Position numbers and translations under genes: made by a program. Of a stretch of 64,000 nucleotides of DNA, positions 21,310 through 33,569 are shown in pieces. The stretch's first letter is position 1, and each line of letters starts with the position of its first letter. The stretch comes from Oxytricha trifallax (lineage: Eukaryota; Ciliophora; Spirotrichea; Sporadotrichida; Oxytrichidae): the NCBI GenBank assembly GCA_000711775.1, contig ARYC01002125.1:17640-81639 (forward strand), read 5' to 3'. Under the pieces are notes generated by a model. The model had not been told where the DNA came from. It saw only the letters and a list, made by a program, of their open reading frames with translations, and searched no databases.

Positions 21310-21840
21310 TTTGTGAAGAAAAGGTGGATATTGCATTTTCTTCGCCGAAGAGTCGATCATCGAAAATGACAAAATGGCTTATTTCAAAAGCATGTATAAA
21401 AGAATTTGTGTTGCGGTATCGTGTGACACTCTTCTTCAGGAGTATATATTTAGAAAATTTGCTTAATTCAAAGTGAACTCATGAATTTCCTCGCCCAACT
21501 TTCGAGTCCTTGAAATCTCCATTTATGAGGACTTATGGTACTGTATCATTAAATGACAACAAAATCTTAAATCACTCATAAGTTTTTTATCTTTGAGAAT
21601 TGGAGTGTGCATTTTTTTCTGCGTATTAAGGAGAGTTTAATTGACCAGAATCATCATATTAAAGTATGTTTGTGAATTATGAGAAGGATTTAGCATTTTC
21701 TTCGCCAAAGAGTCGATCTTCGAAAATGAAAAAATGGCCTATTTCAAAAGCACAAATATAATGTTTTGCGTTGTGCTATGGTATTACACTGTTTTTTATG
21801 TGCCATTTTTATTTGATTGTTATCCTACTAAATTAGCTTA
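21310..21840. repeat. Satellite-like tandem repeat, ~360-bp period (diverged)
   Basis: The block GCATTTTCTTCGCC.AAGAG with the following TCGATC.TCGAAAATGA recurs at about 21334 and 21694, a 360-base spacing. The sequence GTGACACTCTTCTTCAGGAG with TTTGCTTAATTC downstream matches the repeat at the right edge of the window (63565 onward), with small indels. It appears to be about 1.4 copies of the same satellite family, lying between two TBE fragments. Confidence 0.6.
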
Positions 21841-22149
21841 TTCAGTTTCTTTTTTTCTTATGATAAGATCTTTATGGTATTAGCAAATGATTTTTTATCT
21901 CTATTATAAGATAAGTTTATTGTGTTTACATATTCAATATTTATTTATGCCATTTATATAAAATAAATATAGTTGCTTTTTTCTTCTCCATTAAATGACA
22001 TACAGAGAATTCATTTTAAATGATTATTGCAAATATTTAATTTGCTAATACTATAGCGGTTGGAGATGAAATCGAAAATTTACACAAAATTTTTTCCGCT
22101 GATGCCTGAATCAGAGGGTATCATTTTCGACTTTCCAACATATGAACAA

Positions 22150-22686
22150 TTTAATTATCGAATCAAACATATCTCTGAGAATGTATTTCTTTGTGATTAT
22201 TAATGTTTATGGCATTCCATTGTATTTCCCAGAGTGAGAAGATTGTAGAGTCTGATACACAGCATTGAATTTATGGATGTTTGCAGCAATATTCAAAAGA
22301 GTTACATACCAAAAAAAACGATTATTGCAATAGTGAGAGAGGAACAAAGCCAAGAATCATGCAATTTTTAGATAAATAAAAAATTTATGGACACCCGAGA
22401 GAGGATAATGATTAAATAATTATCAAACCAAGCATTAATAACAAAGCTATAATTGAGGTAATCAAACAGCAGCATAGAAATATAAAGCTCAGAAAACATC
22501 CACATAATACTAAGCTTTTGTTTGTGTGAAATATTTAAAATATCGCTTCGTATACTCTCTTTTACTACTATTATTTAAACCATAAACTCCTACATAATCC
22601 CTAATAAAACCTATAAAGCAAATGTTATGTCAACCGTTTATCAATCAAAAACTTAACCAAAAAGCTTAATGGGTTTTCTTGTTTTG
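22150..22686. mobile_element. TBE fragment F (kinase-side end, opposite orientation)
   Basis: The plus strand carries the 3' end of a TBE kinase gene followed by a subterminal region that matches the reversed left end of TBE C (TTTAAACCATAAACTCCTAC, then CCCTAATAAAACC). A degraded TIR ends GGGTTTTCTTGTTTTG at 22686. The rest of the element is absent. Together with fragment D it leaves two kinase ends facing opposite ways around the satellite block. Confidence 0.7.
22190..22531 (+). pseudogene. TBE F kinase gene, 3' fragment
   Basis: Similarity to the TBE C kinase C-terminus is visible as YGIPLYFPE.ED (C: YGTPGYFPERED), a long decayed stretch, and IEVIKQQHRNIKLRKHPHN ending LLFV and TGA (C: IETIKHQLRKIKFRELPHD, LMFV). 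Frame breaks and TGA codons occur between. Confidence 0.65.
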
Positions 22687-23349
22687 AGTGCTGCGATTTT
22701 TCATGTTATTATTAATCAAACTCTTTAATATAATATTAAAAAAATTAAAATCAACTTTATTTACTTAGCATTTTAATTATTTATTGCATAACCTCTATTT
22801 ATTATATTTTTTAATATCCTATTATATTATCAATTTTGGAAAATATATTTAAATTGATAATTATTTAAATCAATGAAAGTTTATATTAAAAAAATTAATG
22901 GGCTTAAGATTAGTAGAAAGTTAGTTAACTTAATAATTGTTTGCTTAATTTTACCTCATCCTTTGAATGAGTTACATTTAGTTATATTCAAAATCTCTAA
23001 ATCCAATCAAACAATACATAAAATTAAAATTGATTAACTCCCTCGAATCTATCGATGAGATTAAACAATATTGTAAAAGAAAGATTAGCAATTATTAACT
23101 ACTTATTGAATTATCTCAAATTTATATGCCAATCAATTATTCAATTTACTTTTTTTAATCGATTGTATTTCGTAATATTAATTAATATATTTCAATATAT
23201 TAACTTTAAATGTTAGCGATTAATTCATAATATAAATATTTTATTTTAATTGAATATTATTTGACTCTATGTATAATTTTATATGCAAATATACTCATTT
23301 TTTATAATAAAAATTGGTTAAAGATTGTATGCAACAATTACTTATCATT
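22687..23349. other. AT-rich spacer
   Basis: About 660 very AT-rich bases separate the TBE cluster from the 3' end of the next gene. I see no coding frame or repeat that I can support. Confidence 0.4.
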
Positions 23350-26228
23350 TCATTTCTTCATTTCATTTTCGTATTCATAAATGATTACATCTTTGAATTC
23401 CTCTTTTAATATTTATCTCATTTTGCTGTCAATAATAAAAACTCTATCTCCATTTTCCTTAGCTTTTAGTCTTACTTCTTTGCTAATTTGCTTTTTTTAA
23501 TTTAATTATATATAAACTATAATCGAGTTTTTTAGTAATTATTCTTCTTAAATTTTTTAATTAATTTTGTAACAATTTGCTTCTTCTATTTTTCCCTTAC
23601 TAATCTAAAAATGGTAAACTTGCTTAATCTCATTTCACTACCAAAATTTATAGTTTTACCCTGCTTTTTGACGTAATTTTAATTAGATATTAATTGCTAA
23701 GTAACAAAAGACTGTATTGCCTAGTAAATCGCAAAAATCTCCTTATTAAATCCTATTTTACCTTTATGCATTATTGAGCTGCTTATTCTCAGAATTCAAA
23801 TAATTTTAGATAGAAAGTATTGAGAGATATTTAAGGAAAATCAATGAATAATTAAAAATCTCTTTTACCATCCCTCATTTTTTGCTAATTTATTTAGTTT
23901 ATGTCAAATTTGAAAGAAATTAGGAGATTAATCAGTTCTTAAACATTTAAATGAGTATTTTCAGATTTATTATCTTTATGATGACAAAAGCTATTTTTTT
24001 GGAATAAATAAGCCAATTATTCTAGAGCTTATTAATCAATATTTCTAAATAATTCTTCTAAATCCAAATATTAATTAGGTCTTAATATGTATGTGACTCT
24101 TGTAAACTATGATTTTACTATTATTAATTTTTAGTACTTAGCTAGTTTATGTGATTTAATTTCGGAGAAATAGATTATTTTATAAGTCTATATTAATTCT
24201 CAGTTCTTATATGATTTGATAATTCAATATCTCGATTATTTTTAAGAAGTATTTGCTATCAAAGTATTTTAAGAGAGTTTTTATTTTTATTTTTCAATCA
24301 TTTTATACTAGAATTAATTAAGCATATTCATGCTTATATTTTTCTGTGATTTCCCGCATTTTTGATTGACTTAATTGCTAATTTTTATTATCAAATGATT
24401 GATGCAAGGACAGCTTATTTTAGTAAGTGGATGCATTATTTAGCATACTGCTTATGTATTATGAGAATTAATTAAGTCTCTTGATGTTGATTGGACTAAG
24501 TATCTTGTAAACTTAATAATTACAAAATAATTTTCTAAGTCTCATTTAAAAGTATAGTTCTCTTTTTAAGATTCTAAGTTTCCTTTTTATGTGCCAAAGA
24601 TAAAGGTTTGCTATTTTAGGATGTGAATTTTGAAAAGAGCGGATTTTTATAAACGTTATCTCTACTACTTTCACTTCTCACAGATCCAATCGATGGATTT
24701 CTGCTTTGAATTCTGTTTTATTAGTCTGGCATCCCTATTATAAAATCCATACAGCTTTTAACTTTTGAATCAATATTTCTTGTTGTTTAAGGAAGTTTAA
24801 TCAGAGATTTTGATTCTTGTACAGTACTCTACTCTTTTCTTTGGTTTAAGCCAATTCTTCTCGATTGTTATTCTTTTGACCTTAAAATTTAAGTAAAAGC
24901 TAGGAATTTTGTTTTAAGTTGAAACTTCAACTTAGAAAGTATTTTTTTAAGTTTTTAGTTAATGGAATTTGAAGGTGATTAGCTTTTGTCAATATCATTT
25001 TAATTTACCAATGAAATATTCTATGTAGAAAGCCTACTTTCCAAACCTAATAATTATCCTTGCCTTTTAATCTATTAAGGATCAAGAGTTTATCTAGAGT
25101 CTTTTGATAGTTATACAAGTTTACTTTAAAACTATAACTCGTAATTGTGTTAGCTCTTCTACAATATATTCTGCTGATTATTATTCAAAGACTTCTCGCT
25201 TGAAACCTCATTAATAATAAATATATAAAGAGGGCTAGTATATTGTTTTGTTTTCTTGTAGAAAGATTGTTTCTCATCTTTGGCATGAATGCCTATGGTT
25301 CAATTTTAATCATACTTTAAACTGACTGTTGCTTTTATTCATTAGATATTGGTTTAAGAGTGCCAAGAAGTGATTAGATTTAAGTTTTCATACTTTTCTA
25401 TTATGGGGCTTTAAATTATCTCTATTTTCAAATTTTTCTTGGCTAATTTAATTTTCAGTTGACACTTTTTAATTTTCTCTTTAAATTGACTGATTAGATT
25501 TTAAAATAATAATAACTGCAAAACTTTTAAATAAAAAGGTTTGATGTCTCAATTTTTTAAAAGGTATTATAGGAATACATTTGAATATGGAAAATTAATT
25601 AAAAATAAATAAATAAATATTAAATCAAAATCGTGGCAGTTAAAGTTGGCCAATTTAAACGATCTTGGGCTCATTCGCTAGAGAATTCAAAATTAGCTGG
25701 ACTTTACTATTGGCGGTATTCTTTTATCGCATCCCTGGAGTGAGATAACTCGACTTTAATGTAGGGGTATAATTTAATGAATTTAAAGGCGTTTAATTAA
25801 AGTCGAGTTATCTCGCTCCAGGGATGCGATAAAAGAATACCGCCAATAGTAAAGTCCAGCTAATTTTGAATCTCTATCGAATTAACCCAAGATTGTTTAA
25901 ATTGGCCAACTTTAACTGCCACGATTTTGATTTAATATTTATTTATTTTAAATTAATTTTCCAAATTCAAATGTATTCCTCCAATAATTGGATTAAATTT
26001 GAAGATAAATTTAAATTAAGGGGATATTAGAGGTGAATAATTAAGACTCTAATGGGCATTCATCGTTTGAAGAGATGATATTCTGTATAGATATAGAATC
26101 ACTTAAATAACTTATTAATTTTCTTTAAAAATTCACATCTAACATATAGCCTAAATAATTGCTAAGGAGTTTTGGGTTGTTTAAATTGAGTTTTTATGAT
26201 TTTTCTTATCAGAGCTGATATCCATCAT
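23350..26228 (-). CDS. Unidentified Gln/Ser-rich protein gene, interrupted by IESs and a fold-back element
   Basis: On the minus strand TGA-free blocks follow one another from MMDISSDKKNHKNSIQTT (ATG 26226-26228) to a stop at 23350-23352. One block of ~270 codons (25220 down to about 24395) contains QLSKDSRQTLDPQQIKRQG and SIGSVRSESSRDNVYKNPL. Later blocks contain MREITEKYKHEYAQLI, DLEELFRNIDQQALEQLAYL and DFQLFIDFPQISLNTFY. The last ends VFIIDSKMRQILKEEFKD and YEYENEMKK. TAA/TAG fall at Gln positions throughout. No domain is recognised. Frame changes between blocks are probably IES borders. The 418-base fold-back element at 25567-25984 lies between the first and later blocks, so it must be removed with an IES if the gene is used. 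Confidence 0.6.
25567..25984. mobile_element. Fold-back MITE, copy 2 (subfamily I)
   Basis: This 418-base near-perfect inverted repeat is flanked by TA (25565-25566 and 25985-25986). The ends are TTATAGGAATACATTTGAAT and the complement of TTGGAGGAATACATTTG. The interior matches copy 1, including AAAGTTGGCCAATTTAAACG and GATAACTCGACTTTAAT. It is inserted within the minus-strand gene at 23.3-26.2 kb. Confidence 0.88.
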
Positions 26229-26759
26229 TTTAGATTAAATTTCACTCTGTTTCGATTAATTACTAATCGAACTTAAACCCTAATCATTATGCTATTGATT
26301 GAATGTATGCTTCTAAAGAACTTATTGCTAAAAAGTAATTAAAAAATAATGAGAGACTTACAAAATTTAGTAGAGCTTGAAATGAACCAAGTTATTTTGC
26401 ACTTGCGATGTTATGTTTCTGCTAGAACGATTGATCTTTAGCGTTGCTAAGATTTGTTTGTATGATTAAATCTGGTTCAGGCCGAATAGCTTTGTCTAAT
26501 ATTTCTAAATAAAATTATTAATAAGCAAATTATTTTACCATCCTATGATATAAACTTCTCAATAGAGCATTTAAGTTTTTAAGATTTATATTTATATAAT
26601 TTGATGAAAAGCTGAGAGTGATAAAAATTATGAATAAGTATAGAGTATTTAAATCTCTCCTACCCAAAGAAATTAAATACAAGCATAAAAGCAGTACTTT
26701 TTTTAGAGAAAGATCTCATTATAAAAGGTTTACTTTCAAATGAAATTCTGAAGGGCCCT
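26229..26759. other. AT-rich spacer
   Basis: AT-rich sequence between the start of the Gln/Ser-rich gene and the 3' end of the Alba gene. No supported feature; it should include the promoter of the first and the 3' region of the second. Confidence 0.35.
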
Positions 26760-28351
26760 TCATTCGTTGAATCTTTCTCTATCACCTCCACGGAAGCCAC
26801 CTCTGTCACCTCCTCTGAAGCCACCTCTGTCGCCACCACGGAAGCCACCTCTATCGCCACGGAAGCCACCTCTATCGCCACGGAAGCCGCCTCTTTCACC
26901 AGTGAAGTCTTCTCTATCACCTCCATTGAATACACTTCTGCCTCTTCCTCTGTATAGTCTATCACCTTGAGCACCATCCTCTCTGTTGAAGCCACCTCTT
27001 CCTCTGAATGGTCTATCTCCACCAAAGTCACTTGTGCCTCTCTCTTAAAGGTCTATCACTACCTTCAAGTTAAACTCTTTCTTTAAATGGTTTTGATTCT
27101 AATTTATCTTCTCTGAATTCTCTTGGTGGTCTATCACAAGTTCTATCTTGGTTGTACTATGTAACTTCATAGTTTTCATTGAATGGTCTTCTTTCTTCAT
27201 AACTTCTGTCGTATTCATCGTTGAATCTACCGCCTTAATTGGGTCTTCCTCCTCTTTGGCCGTTATATACGGCCACCTCTAAAGTTATCGTCATGAACTC
27301 TCTCATTGCAGCCTCCTCTTTGAAGACCATCTCTACCTCTGTTTGGTCTGTCCCAAACTATCTTGGGGGTTGACCACCGAATTAAATATCGTCTCTACCG
27401 CCTTTTCTTGGTCTAACTTCCATATCGTCTCTTGAACCACCTCTTCTTTGTTGAGGAGGTCTTCTATTGTCAATGCGATATTCACGATTGTCAAAATTTA
27501 ATAAGCAAAATATTTTTTTAGATAGTCTCTTCTATCTCTATCTTGTCTATCAGCTCTTAATTCACATCTTTCTCTAAAAGCTCCTCTGTTCTCGCCTCTT
27601 GGTTGATTCTCTCATCTTGGTTGAACTTATTGGTCCTCATAATCATTATATCTTGCTGGTCTTGGTCTTCTTCCACCTATTTCTGGACTGTCTCCTCCTC
27701 TTGGTACACCTTTTTAAATCGGATATTATCAAAATTAGCATTTAATGACCATATAATTAAATTGATGATATTTCTTTTGATAAACCTTGCTTGTTTTGGG
27801 GTCTATCACCAACTTTGCGGTCCTCTCTTGGTCTGAATGTTAATTCTTCTTTGGAGTTGGAGCTTAGTAGCCGATGTGATCAGCATCAATTGGAGTCTTA
27901 GACAAAATGCAGTTTTTTTATATGAATATTATAAATTAAATTGAATAAAGTTCAAGCATGTGACTCTTCTTCTTTGCTCAATCTTTTCAAGACCTTCGAC
28001 GATTGGTTCAAATTCATCAACTTTCTCAGTGCTAGATATTAAATGGAAAATCTAATGAATAGCTCTATATTATTCAAGAACCTCTATTATACTAATTAAT
28101 ATTATATTTAATGCTTGTGATGTTGTTGATTTGATGGAGATCACCAACTCTTCTCTTAACCAATTCAATCAATATTAACGCCTTTACGATGGCATTTTCA
28201 GTTCCACGGATCTCAATTGACTCCATTTCTCTCTTGTTGAAGGCGCTCAAAGCGTAATCGAGGTACTTCTTGATTTGACCCTTGGCTGTAACTCTGATTT
28301 CGTTATCATTTGTCTTTCAGTCTCCTTTTGGACTTTCTTGTAACCTTGCAT
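26760..28351 (-). CDS. Alba-domain nucleic-acid-binding protein with RGG-repeat tail
   Basis: From ATG 28349-28351 the protein begins MQGYKKVQKETE. An Alba domain follows: NEIRVTAKGQIKKYLDYAL, EMESIEIRGTENAIVKALI, and LIELVKRRVGDLHQINNI. A charged linker (STEKVDEFEPIVEGLEKIE) leads to a long Arg/Gly-rich tail ending in five repeats of GGFRG(G)DR before FNE and TGA 26760-26762. Alba/Rpp25-type proteins bind RNA or DNA, and RGG tails bind RNA. Long Alba-RGG proteins occur in plants and protists. At least four AT-rich IES-like insertions interrupt it (about 28030-28110, 27895-27965, 27712-27790, 27489-27523). One-base frame discontinuities occur near 28320, 27850, 27360 and 27275, and one in-frame TGA near 27618; some may be assembly errors. 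Confidence 0.8.
27489..27523 (-). other. Short IES in the Alba-RGG gene (pointer ATC)
   Basis: On the coding strand, GACTATC and GACAATCGTGAATATCG flank a 35-base A/T-rich segment. Joining at the shared ATC (plus-strand GAT at 27486-27488 and 27521-27523) gives RRDYREYRIDNRRP, in frame with the RGG tail on both sides. This is a clear small non-scrambled IES. Confidence 0.75.
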
Positions 28352-28734
28352 CTCTTTCGGGATTGTTTTTGGTTGTGTTTTTTTAAAAAATATATATGGT
28401 GTGAGATAAAAAGTTCTACTTAAATTCTTTTATTTATTAAGTAAATAAGAGTAAATTCTTTATTGATACTAAAAATTTTATTATAATTAAAGCAAATTTT
28501 GATAAATTAAATGAGTTATTTTATCCTCACTCCACCAATATTGTATTTAATATATATCTTTTAAAATTTCAAATCTCTTTAAAATTCTAGACTCCCTGAC
28601 TAAAATTCATAAATCTATAATTATCATTCTCACTTTACTCCAACTTCATAGATATTCCTAATTCACTCCCTTATTATTCAAGCTAGAATATTTTAAATCA
28701 TGAAATTATCAATGAATTAATTACTATTAATAAA
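28352..28734. other. Intergenic region between divergent genes
   Basis: About 380 AT-rich bases between the Alba gene (-) and the next gene (+). Both promoters should lie here. No specific motif is clear. Confidence 0.35.
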
Positions 28735-31700
28735 ATGAGCTAAACATAATTGAACCCTGAATTTGCAGTTTCAGAAAATTAAGAATAAAATACTATCTGA
28801 TCTTCGAAAATTCTATTAAAAGTAAAAAACACAAAATTAGTAGTAATAACAGTAGAAACCTGCTTTTCGAATAAAGGATGAATCGCCACTTAAAATACCA
28901 ACTCAGCATAATTCACATTAGCCTTAATTGAATAATATCTACTTTTAAATAAAGTATGTAAAACTTTTACCTATCAACTTAGAAAGCTTAATTAATTTTT
29001 TATATAATAATTAAATTTAAATTTATTATCTAGTCATCCTCAATGTCAAATAATTTACAATCCCATACTCGTTAAAAACACTTGCCAGAGGTTTAAGACG
29101 ATGTGAGATAAATAGTAAACAATCATTTCAATCAGCAAGTGAATATTTTCGGAGTCATCCCTTCAAACCTCTAATTAAACGGCACTAATTTGAGCCTAAA
29201 TATTGCAACACATAATACCACTGGAAAGTAACATTAATTAAATTTAATTGGCAATGGATCTAAAAACAACAACTCAAAGTTCAAGTAAAATTGCTAAACC
29301 TCAAGAAAAGCACAGGCAGAAAGTTAAGACAATAAAAATAAATAGAATTCGGTATAAGACTTAAATAACGTGCATAGAAATCTAGTTAAGATTGTCATTA
29401 CAAGATCAAATAAAAAGAGAAATTCCTCTTAAATTAATTAATTATTGTCTTAATAATCGTAGCGAACTAGTTTAGTATATGGTCAACAGTAAAATATAAG
29501 TTTAAGATAAAGTATGAAGCAGATAGGATATTTTAATTAAAATTCTATAATTTTAAAGATAATTTTCGTCAAGATACTATTGAAATTTAATCAATCTTTT
29601 AAGAATGATATAACTCTATTGAGTTGTTTTTTATTTTAACAGATAGGAAACATGACAAGACGTTTCACATTTGAGAAACATACAAATGAATAAGAGTCAA
29701 ATATTTTCTTAAAATTAAAGTTAAATTGCACTAATAGGAAGAGATCAATCCCCAATTAATGGTCTAAGTGAAATTCAATAAAGTATGGTACAAAATGCCT
29801 ATAGTCGGAATAGAAATCATGTTATGTAAAATTTGAGTGATATTATTGAGTAATAGTAGCAAGACCAGAATAATTTTAACTCTGAGAAGTATTGTAGAAA
29901 TAGAAGATCTATAATTGTTCATGAAAAAAATATCTCAAACTTTTTCCATTTTATAAATTTAAATATAATTTTCTTCATAGATTTTCTATATGATTTTTAA
30001 AATTATATTTGCTCGCAGATAAATAATCTAATTTTAATCTTCAACATATTAATTTAAATGTGTAAAAATAGAATACTTAAAGCGATTTATTAAGAAAGTG
30101 ATTTTTCATAATTTTTATTTATTATATAGTGATTTTATAATAGTTTTATTTTACTGATAATAAATATAACGTAAATTGAATAATTTAATTATTAACCTAC
30201 ATAAATGAAAATCATTTTTATTTTTACAATAATAATAACAAAATTTCCCAAATTTAAACTAATAAGTTAACAATTTAACTCATTAAACTAGACCCAAAGC
30301 TAAGTTTCCTTCATCAACTCCTAAGTAAGCCCCTGAAACCGTTCTTAATTAAAAAATCCTTATTAAAACTCAAATCAAAGAAATAGCACTGATGAGAGAC
30401 GAAAGATTTCCACTCTACTAAAATTACAAAGACTTGTTGCAAACAGTAGAGAACAAATACAAAGAGTTCTTTGTGTAAAACAAGAATATTCAAGAAAAAA
30501 TTCAAATAAGTAATTAATTATCTGTCTCTAAAGGAGGAGGATATAGTCAGAGAAGACGAGCCTCAAACGATGGTCTCTCTTAATAAAGTTCATAAATTCT
30601 TTAAAGTCAGAATTTTATGAATAATAGCAACAGTTTATAACAACAAGTTTCTTAGTAATTTACTATGGGAGGTTAGCAAGAAAAGCTGGGTTTAAAAGAA
30701 ACAAAATTGCGCATACATCGAGGTAGATTTCTACGAGTTAGGTTAAAAACAGAAGCTAAAAGATGTTTAATTAAACATAATTTATTAGTAATAGATCTGG
30801 AAAATCTATGGATAAAAAGAATATCAAACAATTTTAAAATTATTAGGAGTAGATCTCTTATAGAAATTTAGGTTTCTATGAGAATTCGATAAATGTAAGA
30901 TGCTCTGTTAGCAAGAGAAATAAAGAGTTTTCAAATGAATTTGAGTCTAATTTAGAAATGCTTGATATCATATGTATTATTATTATTATTATTTAGTTTA
31001 ATTTTTACTATCATTTAAGACCAAGATCATTTCTTTTACTGTCTAAAAGAAACTCAAAAATCTTTAGAAAAGCAATTAATTAGATTAAGAAAGTTTTCAT
31101 TTGATTTTTAGATTACCCAAAAGACAATTGGCGATTCAATCGCTGATTTTTCTTAATTTCAGATAAAGAATTAAACAAGCAAGTCTATTTATAGCAGCAA
31201 TAAGATTCCTCTTTTGAAAGTCAGGATTCTTATAGAGTGAAGAAGTTGAAACAATCATTTCTAGATTAAAGATAGGTTTAATTTGATTAACTTAAGAAAA
31301 AAATTGATCGTTTAACTTATCCCTTATAATTATACACAAAAGATATAATGCGTGGTACACTTTCTCCTAAACAAGAAGAACAGTTGAAAAATAGATCAGG
31401 CCTTATGGATTTTATATCAGAAATGAACGATTGCTAGAAGAATATGCTTCGATTAATGCACGAAGTATCTCACAAAAACTGCTTTCCTATGTATGCTATA
31501 GATTTCTTATGGAAATTAATGCTGGTTTGAATTGAGTACCACCTAGATGATGAGGAGTAGGACTTGCAAAAAGTATAAAAATACTATGATTCGTAACTCA
31601 AGAAGGAGATAGTATATAGAGCAAAGAAGACCTCTACAAATACGTCATACATAAACAAGAAAAGCATAAAGAAATGATGGAACCTAGAATTGACAAACTT

Positions 31701-33393
31701 ATGAATGACAAGGGAGAATTGCTAGATGCTATAAGAGACAAGGAAGATGAACTGTAATTATTGAGAAATCCAGTTTGGGTAAAATAATTTAGGAACTTGA
31801 ATTCTGAGCTGTATGTAAGCCTATATTGAAATTATAAAGGATCGAAAATAGGAACAAACTTTAGCAATCAAAGGTCTGAAAGTATTCATAGATACTTTAA
31901 TATCTCAAAAATAAAACAGTTTAAAGAGCGATAGCTTGATTTCTCCTTTTAAATAAAGTAATAATGCTTTGAATTTACTTTTTACTCACTTTTTAAGTCC
32001 AAAGCTTATGTAGGAATTTTCAATTTAAACAACCTAAGTCAAAAATCAAAACGGATCCTAGAGCGAAGATGATGATTAAACTTCCCTTCTCAAAGTATAG
32101 CGTTTGATTTCACAAGAAATGAACAAACATTCAAATTATTCAGATCTTTAAGACGTCATCTCACAAAACACCTCCATAAAATTTAATGTTTAATAAGATA
32201 AAATATAGCTTTAAATCCTATAGGAGCAAAGATAAGATTAGTTAGAGATTTATTAAGAGAAATAAGCGTACAAATTGCAGGAAATGCCGCTTGTGAAAAT
32301 GAATAAGTCACTGGGAGTACCGAATTATAAAGCAATTGACGAGGGATATATGGCTTCATAGTTGGCTTAGATATTAAATTTAGGTTTTAAATCTGTATCT
32401 AAACAGAAAGATAGTTAAAATTTTTAATTAAATATTATTGATAATTATTTATATAAATAATTATTAGAAAATACTTTATTGACTAATTCCTATTACTTTT
32501 ATTTCTTATGAACATTTTGATTTTTAAAAAGAATTTAAATTTTCAGGTTTACTCATAAGCTGAATACATAAAAAGTTAATTTAATTGAAGATAAATTTTA
32601 TTAATTTAATAAAATCTCATAAATATATATATAATTTTTATGGATCTTTAATTTCATTTAAAACTAAAAAATAATTATTTTTATAATAATTATTTTTCAC
32701 AATATTTACGATAAAATTATTAAATGTAGTTATACAGTATGATAAGTCAAACCAAGAGCACAATAAAATAAAGCGAACTCGTGATGAATAAATCCAAACT
32801 GACGAGGACGAAGACTTCATTTGCAGCAACTGCCTCCTGAGAGCGAACAACGAAGAATACGAGTACCATTTAAAGCAACTGCTCTAACAGCAGTAAAAAA
32901 TGACTTAGCAGCACCTGAGCAGTCATTTTTTAAATGACAATGAAATAGTTAAATTTCTATAAATATAGTGATAGTGAGAGCTAGAAAAATTTAGATAGCA
33001 GTCTTAGCAGGTCCAAAAAAAAGCCAAAGAATAATGTGAAAAGCGTTTGGTTTACAGAATATGTTGTGCAAAATGATAGCAGAAACAGGCAGGCTAATGC
33101 CAATCATCAGAGAAGCTCCCAGAATAATTCTTAGTTGGCTCTAGAGGATCGTAAAAATTCCAAACAAGATAATTAAATCAAAGTAGATAGAGAAGCACTT
33201 GATTCTAACATTGACAATCTAGTCAATCAAGATGCTGGCAAGTCAAGATAAATATTATACTAGGAAAATAACATAAAAACTTAATCATAATTTTTTTAAT
33301 TAGTTTTTGTTACTTATCATCGCTATTAATTATTTATTTAAGACCGGCCTCAATTTCAAAGAGAAATACTAAACAAAAGGATGAAACAATGAA
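28735..33393 (+). CDS. Large Gln/Asn-rich coiled-coil protein gene, several MDS blocks
   Basis: The gene starts with ATG 28735 (MSQTQLNPEFAVSENQEQ). A block with KTQNQQQQQQKPAFRIKD follows, then one continuous TGA-free frame of ~200 codons (29043-29560; SNNLQSHTRQKHLPEVQDD). Next come ALIGRDQSPINGLSEIQQSM, a heptad-like region (IALMRDERFPLYQNYKDLL), RQVQFDQLKKKIDRLTYPL, MEPRIDKLMNDKGELLDAI, a long Gln-rich frame (about 31825-32430) and an acidic/Ser-rich end with DEDEDFICSNCLLR (one CxxC). TGA is at about 33391. TAR codons lie at Gln positions throughout. AT-rich gaps near 28985-29030, 29580-29640, 29950-30280 and 32430-32720 look like IESs. No family is recognised. It could be two genes; a break near 32.5 kb is possible. 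Confidence 0.55.
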
Positions 33394-33569
33394 ACTAACA
33401 AAACTCATAGAAAAGCAAAATCATATGAAATCTAGAACTAAATCCATTTATATAATTGCATAGTATAATATGAGTATTTTTGGGATTGATAATGATTGAA
33501 ATTAAATTATTAGAATTATGAGAAATAATTATAAAAGTTATAAGTGAAACATTTAATATATTATAAAAT
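33394..33569. other. AT-rich spacer
   Basis: Short AT-rich interval between two coding regions on the plus strand; nothing is recognised in it. Confidence 0.3.

Noticed and set aside
22570..22686. Right end of TBE B
   Set aside because: The subterminal sequence and adjacent reading frame are those of the kinase side, whereas B's right end should be the transposase side; it was assigned to fragment F.
26660..27031. Acidic frame on minus and Pro/Ser-rich frame on plus (26767-26970)
   Set aside because: Both are shadow frames of the GGFRGGDR-encoding repeat of the Alba gene, which is read in another minus-strand frame.
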